Position numbers and translations under genes: made by a program. The notes below the pieces were generated by a model. That model was not told the DNA's origin. It ran no database searches and saw only the letters and a program-made list of their open reading frames with translations. DNA of 64,000 nucleotides, taken from NCBI RefSeq assembly GCF_000204055.1, contig NW_006768797.1, positions 257,380 to 321,379 of the forward strand, written 5' to 3'. Below are positions 33,112 to 43,685 of the stretch, in pieces (the first letter of the stretch is position 1; each line of letters opens with the position of its first letter). Source of the DNA: Melampsora larici-populina 98AG31. Taxonomy: Eukaryota > Basidiomycota > Pucciniomycetes > Pucciniales > Melampsoraceae.

Positions 33112-35952
33112 TGTATGTCAGGTGGAGTTACCAACTGGAGTGGCTTGTGGTGCTTGTATCATCCCCGAAAAGTCATCAAGCACCAAGGGATTAATCCGAC
33201 ATCTGAACCGTGTGCACCAAATCTTTGAGACTACTCATCCTGATAAGGTCAACTTTGGAGAGCGTGGCACAATGTCATATGTGAGTATTTTGTGGTTCTC
33301 TTTACCTTTCATGATACTAATCTAATATGGTAACATCTAGCATCGTCAACTGACTCGCAAGTCTGTGAAGGATGGACTATTGAAATTGATCATTCAAGAG
33401 GAGTTACCATTCACCACCATCGAGTCCGCTGCGTTTCGTGATTTCATTGAGCTATGCAACCCTTCAGTCCTTCCAATGATGGTGAAGTCAACCAGCATCT
33501 CTGAGGCTATCATGTCTCGCTTCCGCTCAAATCAAGTCAAACTCAAAGACCTGCTAGCCTCTCAGCCCTACATCAGCCTCACTTGTGATTGTTGGACATC
33601 TACCAATGGCCGCTCAATCTTTGGTATCACTGCGCACTGGATCACCAAAGACTTCAAAACTTGTGAAGCTATCATTGCCATGAAGCAAATCATTGGTCAC
33701 CATACTGGTGCAAATCTAGCGGTTCATTTACTCGATGTTCTTAATCAATACAACATTACAGATCATGTATTCTGTATCACTGCGGACAACGCCTCAAACA
33801 ATAATACGATGGCACTTCAACTTCAACACCTCATACCCCAATTCTTCGCCGAAGAACATCTTCTTGGTTGTCTAGCCCATGTTATCAACCTTTCTGCACG
33901 TGCTGGATTGAATGTATTTTCAAAACACTTAGGTCCACATGTTCCAAGTGTCCCTGTCTCTCTTACTGGCTTGGTAGACGAAACCGAGGTTGAAGATCTC
34001 AGTAGCACTCTCTCCAGAATTGACGCACTGACCAAACTGGTCAAGAAATCACCCGAACGAGCTCGAGATTGGTCTGTTATGGCTTCTACAACTCGAGGAA
34101 TTATGAAACCTCTGACTTTGATCACTGATGTGGCAACTCGCTGGAATTCAAAGTACTATCAGCTTGAGAGGTTTGTGCTTCTCAAACCAGTGGTGAAATT
34201 CAAGTGTGATGAAGATCGACAACTACACAAGTACCGACTCTCCAATGCAGAATGGGATGTTATTGAACACATGCTCGCATTCCTGAAACCCTTTGATGTT
34301 GCCACCAAACGAGTCAGCAGCTCTTCTTATCCTACCTTCTCCGAGGCCATGCCAACTTATGAGTGGCTTATGGATAGACTTGATCTGGTGTGTTGATACT
34401 CTTATTGTCTCTTTGTATTCCAACCCTTCTTCCTTTTGATCAGCTGACTCTTGTTGATCTTTTCTTAGGCTAAAATTAGATACGCCAACCAGTCGATCAT
34501 CCCAATGCTTGAACCGATGCGCCAAAAACTTCTCGATTATCAGACTCAAGCTTTCAAGAAACCTGTCTACACATGTGCAGCACTTCTTGATCCTCGACTC
34601 AAAATGGAGGCATTTTCTCAAAAGACACGTGATGCAATGAAGATGAACCCGGCTGACATCAAAGAATCATTCATCAAACATGCTACCCCATTTGAAGTTC
34701 CAGCCAACCCAGATATTGAGTCCCCTTCTTCGGACCATGAATCCAATCACACCGACAACTCTCACGACTTTGACAATAACAGTGAGGGCCCAAACCTGTT
34801 CTTATCAAAACGCGAGGTGAAAACTGTTAGAGACGAGGTCACCACTTACCTTAGCCAACCACGCGAGCTTGAACGCTGCGATCCGTTGGAATACTGGAGG
34901 ACCAACGAGACCGAATTCCCAATCCTTGCTTGAATGGCCCAATGTTACTTGGCTGTTCCAGCCACGGCTTGTCCATCTGAACGAGCTTTCTCTTCTGGAG
35001 GACGGGTGATGAGTGATCACCGAGCATCAATGCTCATATCTACTTTGGAGGCCCTGGTATGCTTGAAAAGCTGGGATCAACTTTTATGATAATCCGAGTC
35101 TTACCTAGTTATTTTCTCTCTTGTATATATGTATGTATCATCGCCTCTCTTACCTACAGTCTAGAAATTTCATTATCTGACGCATATCGATTCAGATTCC
35201 AATATCACACTTCAAAATCGAATTAAATATCCTTTGCGATGTCTTCAAATCGATCTTGGAGAGGCTACAAAATCCATTTGCAATTCCAAATAGAATTCGA
35301 TTCATACATTACATAGAAAAGAAGGTTTTTTTATCGGACTTGATGATCTATCATCGTCATCGTAGGACTTTTTAAAGCATTCTCATTCTAACCCAACAGA
35401 TCAAAACGCGTCTATCAAACACTCGAAAGTCGATCCAGAAGATCGAAAGTTTTATCCAAAACTCGATTCGGTATACAACCCAAACCTCACAAAAGTGACA
35501 GGTAAGATTGCAATTCTTTCTACAATAAAACATTTGTTACCACTTTCCCATCTTTCAACTGTATGAGAAAAAACAATCTCAGGGAAAAAGCTCAATATGT
35601 GATCACCTTGATCGATCCATCAGTTGTAAAAACCTCTCAAGCTTGTCAAAATTTGTCTTCTTGAATTGTTTCATCAGAATGAAAGACTGAAATCAAAAGT
35701 CATAATCACATTTCTGTTTTCTGGTACTCGCTATTTTCATTTTTATCTTGTTTTTTTCATTTTGAATGATATACATATGTTCTTGTTGAGAAGAGATTTG
35801 TTTCCTCGATGATTTTTTTCACACACGAGGAAAACCATTTGGGCAGTCGGCCGGCCGAACATAACAGGCTGCTCGCCTGTGCCCGAGCCGAACTTGCCTG
35901 AGCCTCGGATGCCCGTCAAGGCTTGGGATCGGGCGAGAGCCTTACTGGCTGT

Positions 35953-36160
35953 GCGGGAAACTTCTCAAGCGATGATGTTGGAAAAATTATCTACACATTG
36001 ACAGAGGGAATATTTCTTTGGAATGCTCAGTGGATCGATGCGTGCTTCTCTCAGCGGTGAAGTGAATATGAAAGCTCATCTCGTTATCCATCTCGTCTGT
36101 TGCTTCTATCAGTATCCTTGAAGGATTATTCGTCGCTTTGACTTTTCACTATACCTCCCG
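35953..36160. other. Upstream region of the membrane protein gene
   Basis: About 200 bp between the hAT-1 target duplication and the ATG at 36161. The hAT insertion therefore sits close to the likely promoter of the next gene. Confidence 0.5.
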
Positions 36161-38072
36161 ATGGTACCTGATGCTCAACTTGCTCAATGGGAATCGCTTC
36201 ACAGAGAAGTCGATCGACAAAGTAAACTCACCCCTACACCATCGCTGCGTGTAATCTTTGTGTTGTGTATCTTTCTAAGTCCCCTATCAGGTATTTTATA
36301 CGGAGTGAGTGCGATTAAAAGGTTGTCTAATCGCTCTGAACGGTGGCTGGTTCGAAAGGATCCCGGAGGATTCTACCATCCAAACTCTTGTGTCGTGATA
36401 CCACTATGGGCGACGTTGTATACCATAGGTACGATAACTTCCTGAAATCTCATAGAATAGGTTGAACAATGCACTGATATTACATTTTCATGTTCTGTTT
36501 AGCCGATATCATCAGCTTGCTTACTTGCTTTTTCAATCTGGACAGTTATCCACGCCCCCTTACTACTGCAATGGAAACTGTCAAATACGCATTCTTCTTG
36601 GGGATGGGTGAGCTCTACATAAATTGCTCAATGATCATATGCGCTTAATTCAGTGGTATCCATTCCTCCGTATTTTTCCTTTGCTAATATTTTCAATCTT
36701 GATTCTTCGACTTTCCACAGCTTGGACAAAGGGTAATAAGTGCTTCTTCAAGTGATCAGTTTTTTCCATATTGATTGATATTTTCTTTTCTCTGACTATC
36801 CTCAGTCTGGGCAACCATCTACGTAGCGCCACGTTCAAGGTTTCAAATCCAGCACAACAAACCTATCCTATCCAGGTCTAATTCTAAATCTACTCGAATG
36901 CGACGCTGGCTACTACCTAGAATCTTCAATCTTTTTGTAGTCTTAGGTTATTTAGTCCCATTGATACTCAGTGCACTCTTATGCGCCTGGACCACAATAA
37001 GCATGAACCAAGTCGTAAGTCTCTTGTATGAATACGAGGCGGTGAATGAGATCGCAACTGGCCCTCTTTTGTCCTCTGCGAAGGCTTCAAACATCCAACT
37101 GGCAAAAAGCTTGACATACCTAATCTCGATGAAGAACATATCTCGAACACTCACGAAAAATTTGCGCTCAGGGTTTTACATTTACTTCTTCATTGCTGCA
37201 TTCATCTTTATCGCCTTATCACTGGCTACTGCTCTCATTCTTCGAGCTCTTTATTTTCAACTCAGAGTTCTGAAGAGAGCAGCTCTAAGACCACGACGCA
37301 TGTCCTCTGACATTAGTCTGTCTTACCCACGAATACCTGGAGCAGTCCGTCTTACACCTGACCAAGCCTCAACCTTCACATTTCGAAGATCACCTGGCAC
37401 CTCAACTGAAAAACGTTCAGAATCACCTTTCTCGAATATTGAACCGTGTCAGATAGTTGACAAATGGTCAGATTGGCTTCCTACATTCAAAAGAGGAACT
37501 GGGATCGATGCGATCATGTGGCGTCTACCAGCTTTTAGTGAAAAGTTTGAAGAGTATGATATGGATATAAGTCTGAAGGTAGAACAATATCGCATTTTGA
37601 AGACATATACAGTCAATATCATATGGCAACAAGCTTTGACATGTGCCATTTCAGTCTCTTATCTTGCCATGCTCGGGCTTATGAGTAGGTTATCTTTTTC
37701 CCTTCGGTAGAAAAAGATATATTAATTTGAATTTCCACTTGTATAATCTTTTCAGTTACCACCTGGTGCAAAGAAGAACGTGGAATTCCACTACCTCGGG
37801 TGTTATTGATATTGGTGGAATGGTCGAATCTGACTTGGAATCTCGGGATGGGATTCACTCTTGGATTAGTGAGTCTGAATATTATGATTGCTATTCTTTT
37901 GTTTTTTACTTCTCAGAAGGCTATACATACTAATTATAATACCCCGAAACCTTTTAGATCTCGTGTTTTGTTTCCTTTTCACCTATACCTCAACCTCAGC
38001 AACAAGAACATGATAGATTATCTTTCAAATGTCGAGAACCATCTTTGTTATAAGGATATTTTCACAACATAG
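36161..38072 (+). CDS. Multipass (about seven-helix) membrane protein, unknown function
   Basis: Exons 36161-36428, 36503-36607, 36721-36732, 36806-37684 and 37756-38072 give about 526 residues. All four introns are GT-AG and in phase 1. Exon 3 is a 12-nt microexon encoding AWTK with its neighbours. About seven hydrophobic helices can be seen: IFVLCIFLSPLSGILYGV; VVIPLWATLYTI into LLTCFF; the region around FFLGM and VWATIYV; LFVVLGYLVPLILSALLCAW; YIYFFIAAFIFIALSLATAL; ALTCAISVSYLAMLGLM; GFTLGLVSLNIMIAILLFF. A ~130-residue polar loop (RRSPGTSTEKRSESPF) separates helices 5 and 6. The layout recalls seven-helix receptor-like proteins, but I see no family motif and would call it only a membrane protein, possibly lineage-specific. 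Confidence 0.78.
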
Positions 38073-39847
38073 ATCAATGTCTTTTGTAAAACAGTTTGGA
38101 ATGAATCTCGGAAATCGGTGGAATAATTATTGAGAGCCTTGTCAATTTGTGTTAATGTTCATCCTCGATTTGTATCTCTAATTCATATCTGTGGTGATTT
38201 GTATGTATGCTGCAAACTTTGATTGAATTACGTCATGCCATCATGTTTACGAAATAAAGGGTTGTATTGGGTTATCAGGATTTGATTGGGGTGGAGGAGA
38301 AAAGTTGAATCAACTTGAATCAAACTAGTTATGCTTAACAAAATCTGCAAACATGGTTCTTGCAGTGAAACTCGCAGGAGAAAAAAGCAAACTCAAGGAG
38401 GCTTGAATGTTAACTCGAATCTTCTGTACTTTTTCTCAGCTGGCTCTACCATCAAGTTTGAGTGGTAAGTGAAGTGGAAAATCTATAGCCTCTAAACTTG
38501 TTGTCGCATGTTCAGAAGTCGCAGTACGAGAACGTCGGGCGCGACGTGACTTGGATGGTCTTAATGAGTTCGAGGGAAGTAGCCATTCATCAGTATCAAG
38601 CCTTTTCATCGCTGACAGCCATGGCGGTTCACGAACGGCCGTCGAACGACCTGGTGGGTCGCCATGGCTTACCCCAAGAGAAGCTAAGGAGGTCTCAAGG
38701 GTAGCTCTATGAGTTTGGTGCGGCAAATCTAGTGAGGCGGTACGGTGAGCGCGTCCTGGTTGCGAGAAACGAGCGATGTCCGGGTGACGTGCTCAGACTG
38801 ACACCATGAATGAGAAAGCCCTTGATGGTACCAAAGGAGATGGACCGTCGAACATCGATGGGGAGTTCATGGACTTGATTTCGCTCCATCCTTCTGGATC
38901 CAATCAATGAGAATACAGAAAAGATATTCATGCGCTTATTCATATACAAGGCGTACCTCTGAGCACACTCGCTAGTCGACGCCAGACCCGAACTTGGTGT
39001 ACAATGTCAGTAGATCAGAAAATCTCTTGTGAGTCTGGGTACTCAGAATCACCAAGTGCATCCAGAGCTGGTCCACCAACTAGGATGTAGCAATTCGAGA
39101 ATCAAAAAGCATATGTCATGATGTAACATCAAAACAGCTGAGGAGAGCAAACAGATACAACATGAATCAGACTCTTTGGTCCCCACTTTACTCTAGGAAA
39201 GTGTGTTCACGAAATGATACTGACACAAGTTGTTGCATACACTCTCGTAGGAGATATGGATCCACATCAGCCTGCTTGGAAATCTTTTGGACGGTGGCTG
39301 TCGATGAAAGGAACGAGCTACGCTGACCAGCGTGGTCCGAGGATGTCAATATCATCAATCGCACTCCACATAACGGATGAAAATGTACTGAGAGATTGGG
39401 CAGGATTCAAAATTGTGCTTGTACCTTGTACATACCCAATTCCCAAGTCACATCATCCCTCAATCTCACAAGCGGGGCTACTCAATAGGTACATCCCAAT
39501 CATCGACTCTTGGGGGGTTCCCATAAAGTGGGAAAATTTTGAGGTCCAACGTCCGACTTGAACCGAACGAGATCGAAAGCTCAGATATTGAATTCAGTTC
39601 TTCGAAGAGCCTGTCAAGCATTGATCTTTCAGGGGCTTGTGTTAAGCTAAGGTGAGTCTGGTCCTGATGACAAGGAAATTGTTTGCTGATCTTGAAGGAT
39701 GTGTGAGGCAGCGAGTCAGTGTCTTCTCTATTGATAAAACAGTATGACAATACTCACTTCAAATGACCTCAAGAGTCTACCCGTTAGCTAGACAGCTCTG
39801 CATCTCGATCGAATACAAAACACAGATTGAACATCAGAAAGTTTCGT
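38073..39847. other. Unresolved region with possible exons on both strands
   Basis: Frames on - at 38436-38726 (SRRARRSRTATSEH, basic) and 39478-39737 (LDRLFEELNSISELSISFG) and on + at 39214-39488 (WKSFGRWLSMKGTSYADQRG) look compositionally coding. They conflict with one another and I could not build one splice chain. They may be parts of an eroded gene. Confidence 0.3.
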
Positions 39848-40321
39848 TCATATTGAATTTCCACTAGTTCCGCGGCTATGATGACAAGATGTCCGCAGAG
39901 ATGTTTCTTCAGGTGGATCAGATAGAGTAAAACAATTTGCCAGCGCGAGTTTTATTTTATCCAGTTCATATCCTTTACTAGATATCAGACGATGGACAAA
40001 ACTGACTTTAGGTAAGACGCAATCGAGCACATCTGAGAACTCCAATAAAGTTTCAACGCTTCTCACTCTTGAGCCATCATCAGCCAATCCAAAACTTTGA
40101 TGTCTCGTGTTCTTAGATTTAGGTCTAGTTTCTGTAACACCGTGACCAACCGATCCCTGTGGAACTTGATGAGATCTCACAAACTTTATCTCCATCCCAT
40201 CGTGCAAAAAATAATGCTCTTGAGCGTGGAAGATGTCTTGAGCCAGCTTGAAGGGCTGGAGTGGAGCCATCTTCTGAATCAGTGATGCGGGCAAATCGAA
40301 TCCGAAGTTGAAGGGGTTCAT
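39848..40321 (-). CDS. Hypothetical 157-residue frame
   Basis: The complement has an ATG at 40321 and stays open for 157 codons (start MNPFNFGFDLP, later PLQPFKLAQDIFHAQ and LDCVLPKVSFVHR). It has no motif I recognise. It might be one exon of a larger minus-strand gene reaching to about 41230, where an ATG followed by a short frame (MEVDDKERSIKSYN) and a GTGAGT donor is seen. A MITE lies just upstream at 40363. Low confidence. Confidence 0.3.
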   Translation of the reverse strand: MNPFNFGFDLPASLIQKMAPLQPFKLAQDIFHAQEHYFLHDGMEIKFVRSHQVPQGSVGHGVTETRPKSKNTRHQSFGLADDGSRVRSVETLLEFSDVLDCVLPKVSFVHRLISSKGYELDKIKLALANCFTLSDPPEETSLRTSCHHSRGTSGNSI

Positions 40322-40362
40322 TTATACAAGTTCCAAGCTTCGACGGCAGGATTGCGCTGGGA

Positions 40363-40463
40363 CTAACTTAACACAAGTCCCTCGCTAAGCCAATTTTACC
40401 GGACAGGTCCGAGGCCAAGCCTCGGACCCGTCCCGGCTGTTGCGATGGACTTTGTTAAGTTAG
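40363..40463. mobile_element. 101-bp MITE with 9-bp target duplication (Mutator-like)
   Basis: The ends CTAACTTAACA... and ...TTGTTAAGTTAG are inverted, and the similarity continues about 20 bp (CAAGTCCCTCGC / GCGATGGACTTTG). Inside is a second palindrome, GTCCGAGGC..GCCTCGGAC. The flanking sequence GCGCTGGGA is exactly duplicated (40354-40362, 40464-40472). A 9-bp duplication is typical of Mutator-like elements. Confidence 0.8.
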
Positions 40464-40816
40464 GCGCTGGGATAGGAGCGAGCTTCTGGACACGGGGATA
40501 GGACAAGGAGCCAACGTGACGTCGCAGTGACGAAGTGTAAGTTTTCCATCATTACAGCTTTATTGAAGCTGTTTACCTTTTTTGAGCACCTGTTTTCGAG
40601 AATCATCTCTTTACCATTTCTATTTCATAGGACGCACGATTCCCTCAAATTGGTCATCATATCATCTGTGGATGATTCTGAACTCTTGTTCATTTTCCCA
40701 CTTTTGATTATCATCCCTCAAGTGTTTGAACGTTCATCTTCACAGTGGTGTACAGTGTCAAGAAACATCAGCCCCATCAGCAATGTGATCCATAAATTCT
40801 AATCAAATGTCGCTCG

Positions 40817-41230
40817 TCAAACAAATAATTCCCCTTTCGCGGCTTTCAAACGTCTTTGAATCCTCAAGAGATCACATTGTTTCGAATTTACGGCAAAGCT
40901 AAACGTTTCAGGCAGTGGTGTTTGATATAAAGTACATAGTACCTTTTTGCAAAAAGCACGGTGCGATCCACGCCATAAGTTAGGCATCGGCCATTCCCTC
41001 GCTGACGCTCGGTTGAGCAGAGTTATTGGCTTGGTCAGGATTGGTTGTTCACATGAAATGAGATAATCCCAGGATACGTCCACTCGCTCTTCTCTACCGA
41101 GTGCCTTCAAGCTGGCTGAACTCTTCTGAACCGTAATATTGAGGTCTGAGAATATGCCAGCTCCGCCACACGTTGTGGGCACTCACTCGTTGTAGGATTT
41201 GATCGACCTCTCCTTGTCATCAACTTCCAT
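40817..41230 (-). other. Possible exon(s) on the minus strand
   Basis: The complement contains a stretch that reads like protein (NITVQKSSASLKALGREE, VDVSWDYLISCEQPILTK) with no ATG of its own, upstream of a GTACTATG donor-like site. An ATG at 41230-41228 precedes it. I could not connect the phases, so no gene model is given. Confidence 0.3.
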
Positions 41231-41475
41231 TTGACACCTTTCTATCTGCGTTAATTGGCTCAGAGAGACGCATGTAACAGAATGCCTTTAAGAACAAATC
41301 ATCTTTCCAAGCTGAAACACTCTTCTTAGCTGTAATTAAAAGATCCACAGACCTTGGATCTAGTGACCTGTGGGAACAGATTTCCCAATTAGAATTCCAG
41401 GTTTCAGTGTGATCAAGTCTGTGACAGAAGCATGGTGGTGTGTCACTCTATACTTGTAGATGAAAACCATCATCA

Positions 41476-41485
41476 TATATATAAC
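41476..41485 (+). promoter_or_regulatory. TATA-like box before the CmcJ-type gene
   Basis: TATATATAAC lies about 90 bp upstream of the proposed ATG at 41572, in otherwise mixed-composition sequence. A plausible core promoter element. Confidence 0.4.
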
Positions 41486-41571
41486 GACTATCAGAGGTTC
41501 GACTTGAAAGGTCTCTAGGTACTGCGTTTCTTTCATTCAAGAGCAAATTTCTTCTAAAAACTATCATTCAA

Positions 41572-42669
41572 ATGCTTACATCTGTGTGTCAAAAGTTGAT
41601 CATTTTCATCTCGCTTTACCGTTCTTTTATAAGTAGTACAATTATCTCAAAGCGAGAATTAAAAGGTTTGTCTCCATTCAATTTTTCAAAAAGCGTCATA
41701 TCATCATCACCAACACTAACTCAAGTGTGAATATATTTCGACGTCGTTTTTAACATAGATCCCAGGACAGTTTTAGGAGAGGTTTTATCTTTTAAAGCCA
41801 ATGAAGCGTACAATTTCTATGACGAGGATTACAAATCGACTCACCAAGTGCCTTTCCGAGACTTACGAACGTTGACAGAAATACCAGATTTCGAAACATA
41901 TGGATTTACTTATGTCACCAAGAGACATGTGGAAGGAATCGAGACTTTGAAACAGTTATCTGATCAGCATGGAGCTGCCTTGAAAGCAGATTCAGTCAAA
42001 CTTGTTAAAGATTTGTGAATACAAAACCCTTTTCGTAAAACAATTGCTATATAAACAGAATAGTGGCTGATTGATTGTTTTGAACACGTTGATGTACATA
42101 GGACGGGTGCTACATCAGCAGTCTCCTATTCAAATCAGTTTAGACACCACACAAAACGATTTTCATCACAAACACTTCCAATGATACACTCAGATTTGTC
42201 AACAGCAGGGGCCAAATTCATGAAAGGTCACCTCCAAGAAAGGTTTTTGAAATCAGAGGATCCAATAGAACAAGAATTCGGAGAACATCTATCAAGAGGA
42301 GGTGAAGATGTTGTGATTTTTAATGTTTGGAGACCGATTCAAAAGGTTAAAGACAATCCTCTTGGGCTTTGCAAATGGGATTCAGTCTCAAAGGAAGATC
42401 AATTGAATTGGAAAATTAGACCAGATAGGCAATCAAACTCGATTCAAGTATGGGACTATAAACCAACTCAACAATGGTTCTACTTATCTGAACAAGAACC
42501 TCATGAAGTTTATGTATTCATCCAACACGATAGTAGGGCGGAAGATGGTCATGGTATCAGTGTTCCACATGCTTCATTTAGGTTTGAAGAGGATTATAAG
42601 AATCAACCTAAACGAATGAGTTTTGAATCTAGAATCATTGCAATTGTTCCGAAAAAAGATAATAATTAG
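41572..42669 (+). CDS. CmcJ/AsaB-type oxidoreductase (GA4 desaturase-like family)
   Basis: Exons 41572-41665, 41759-42014 and 42102-42669 join in frame to about 305 residues. Family signatures in order: FRDLRTLTEIPDFETYGFTY (N-terminal 'D.RG...F.LD..GF' region), HHTKRFSSQ and HSDLSTAGAK (the 'H.D....GA' segment), VVIFNVWRPI, NPLGLCKWDSV, QQWFYLSEQEPHEVYVF, GISVPHASF and KRMSFESRIIAIVP. This is the fungal CmcJ/NvfI/AsaB family, whose members act as hydroxylases, desaturases or related tailoring enzymes in secondary metabolism. The substrate here is unknown and no biosynthetic cluster surrounds it. The first exon is hydrophobic (LIIFISLYRSF) and unusual for the family, so the true start may lie in exon 2. 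Confidence 0.82.
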
Positions 42670-42934
42670 AAAGATTGAACCAAGAGTTGAAATCAATATT
42701 TGACCAAAGGGGTTTTGACAAGAAGAAAAACTTAGTAAATTGTTAAGCTACAATTTACCTGAGTTTTTCTTTATGAGAACATGACGAGGATGTCTACTAA
42801 TATTTCACTGTTTGAAAACGGACGACTTTCTGCCCTCTATAGCATCTTTCAACACAAATATAATTGCGCTTTTGACGCTTGGAATAACACGCAAAAAAGT
42901 CCTACAATGTGATTCCTCTCTCGTCGATTCTTCC

Positions 42935-43350
42935 TCACGGAGAGCGACTTAGTCGCTTTACGTTTTGATCATAGTCACAACCTTCTAAAAAGGCAGGGAG
43001 AAGCAATGTATTGAATATCATGCCCTTAGCTTTGTCCTCTATCTTTTCATCCACCTCATTATCACGAACAACACGACAGCCTTGGAGTTGGATGAGAGTA
43101 ATTGGTTTGACAGCGGGTATCACTATTCCAGAATTCCCTTACCTCTTACTGAGGAAAACATTCACATCTAGTCAAAGGACAATAAGGATATGCCTATCTC
43201 CTCAGACATTATTTGGCCAAGTGGCAGTGGTGGTATAATCTCAAGCCTTTTTGGGTTGAACTCAGTCTGGATTATCAGAGTCAATATAGATGGCAAAGGA
43301 AAAAACTCAGGATCAGGGATTGATATCACACCTTTCAAAGAATCTTGAAC
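42935..43350 (-). pseudogene. Gene remnant of unknown family
   Basis: Behind a TAG acceptor at 43352-43351 the complement encodes VQDSLKGVISIPDPEFF and FNPKRLEIIPPLPLG, ending in TAG at 43168. A second coding-like piece (PAVKPITLIQLQGCRVV, DEKIEDKAKGMIFN) ends at 42935. Composition and the acceptor suggest real exons, but the two pieces do not join and no 5' part is found upstream. The boundary of the segmental duplication lies only about 100 bp upstream (43445), so the gene may have been truncated by that event. Confidence 0.4.
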
Positions 43351-43685
43351 CTACATTAAAAGTCATGAAATAGATAAACTAGCGGAGGAATCCATGTCAT
43401 TCTTTCATATACTTCAAACCTTTATAGTTATCTTATTGAACCTTCATCCTTGGTAAGACTCATCCAAATAAGTCCTACTAAACTGAGGATATTGTTTCAC
43501 AAAACAAGTAATGACTCAAAGTTTCTTTTGCTTTACTAAAGATGAGAGGAAAGTGATTAGATGAAACAAAAAAAGAATTAAATTGATGAAATAAATAAAT
43601 AAAATTTCTGCGAGAAAACAAGTTGAAAAAAATGTAAACAAGAGGTTAATCAAGTTTGGACTTGAACAAATTCTACTGTCACCAT

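Larger units (their letters stand above)
27515..35089 (+). pseudogene. hAT transposase, interrupted by Ty3 element 2 and a TGA
   Basis: Exon 1 is split: 27515-27758 and 33117-33280. Further exons are 33341-34387 and 34469-35089, and both introns are in phase 0. Exon 1 holds a Ser-rich start and a BED-type zinc finger. Its first half (SWVRAHF) lies left of the retrotransposon and its Cys/His half (CGACIIPEK, GLIRHLNRVHQ) lies right of it. Catalytic region: LTCDCWTSTNG (Asp), CITADNASNNNT (Asp), LGCLAHVINL. The C-terminal dimerisation region (YWRTNETEFP, then PSERAFSSGGRVMSDHRA) is intact in sequence but lies across TGA 34931-34933, probably from a CGA codon. Full length would be near 690 residues, a normal hAT size. 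Confidence 0.93.
27307..35944 (+). mobile_element. hAT transposon 1, split by a Ty3 element
   Basis: The terminal repeat TAAGGCTCTCGCCCGA at 27307-27322 is exactly inverted at 35929-35944. The 8-bp target duplication CTGGCTGT is perfect (27299-27306, 35945-35952). Both are diagnostic of hAT. Without the nested retrotransposon (27759-33111 plus 5 bp) the element is about 3.28 kb. It encodes one transposase on +. The subterminal regions are GC-rich and carry GCCTCGG/CCGAGGC motifs. It is inactive: the BED finger is interrupted and a stop precedes the C-terminal Glu region. Confidence 0.93.

Noticed and set aside
39214..39561. Plus-strand frame considered as a standalone gene
   Set aside because: It conflicts with coding-like minus-strand frames, and its proposed 40-nt intron is shorter than the others in the window; kept only as part of an unresolved region.
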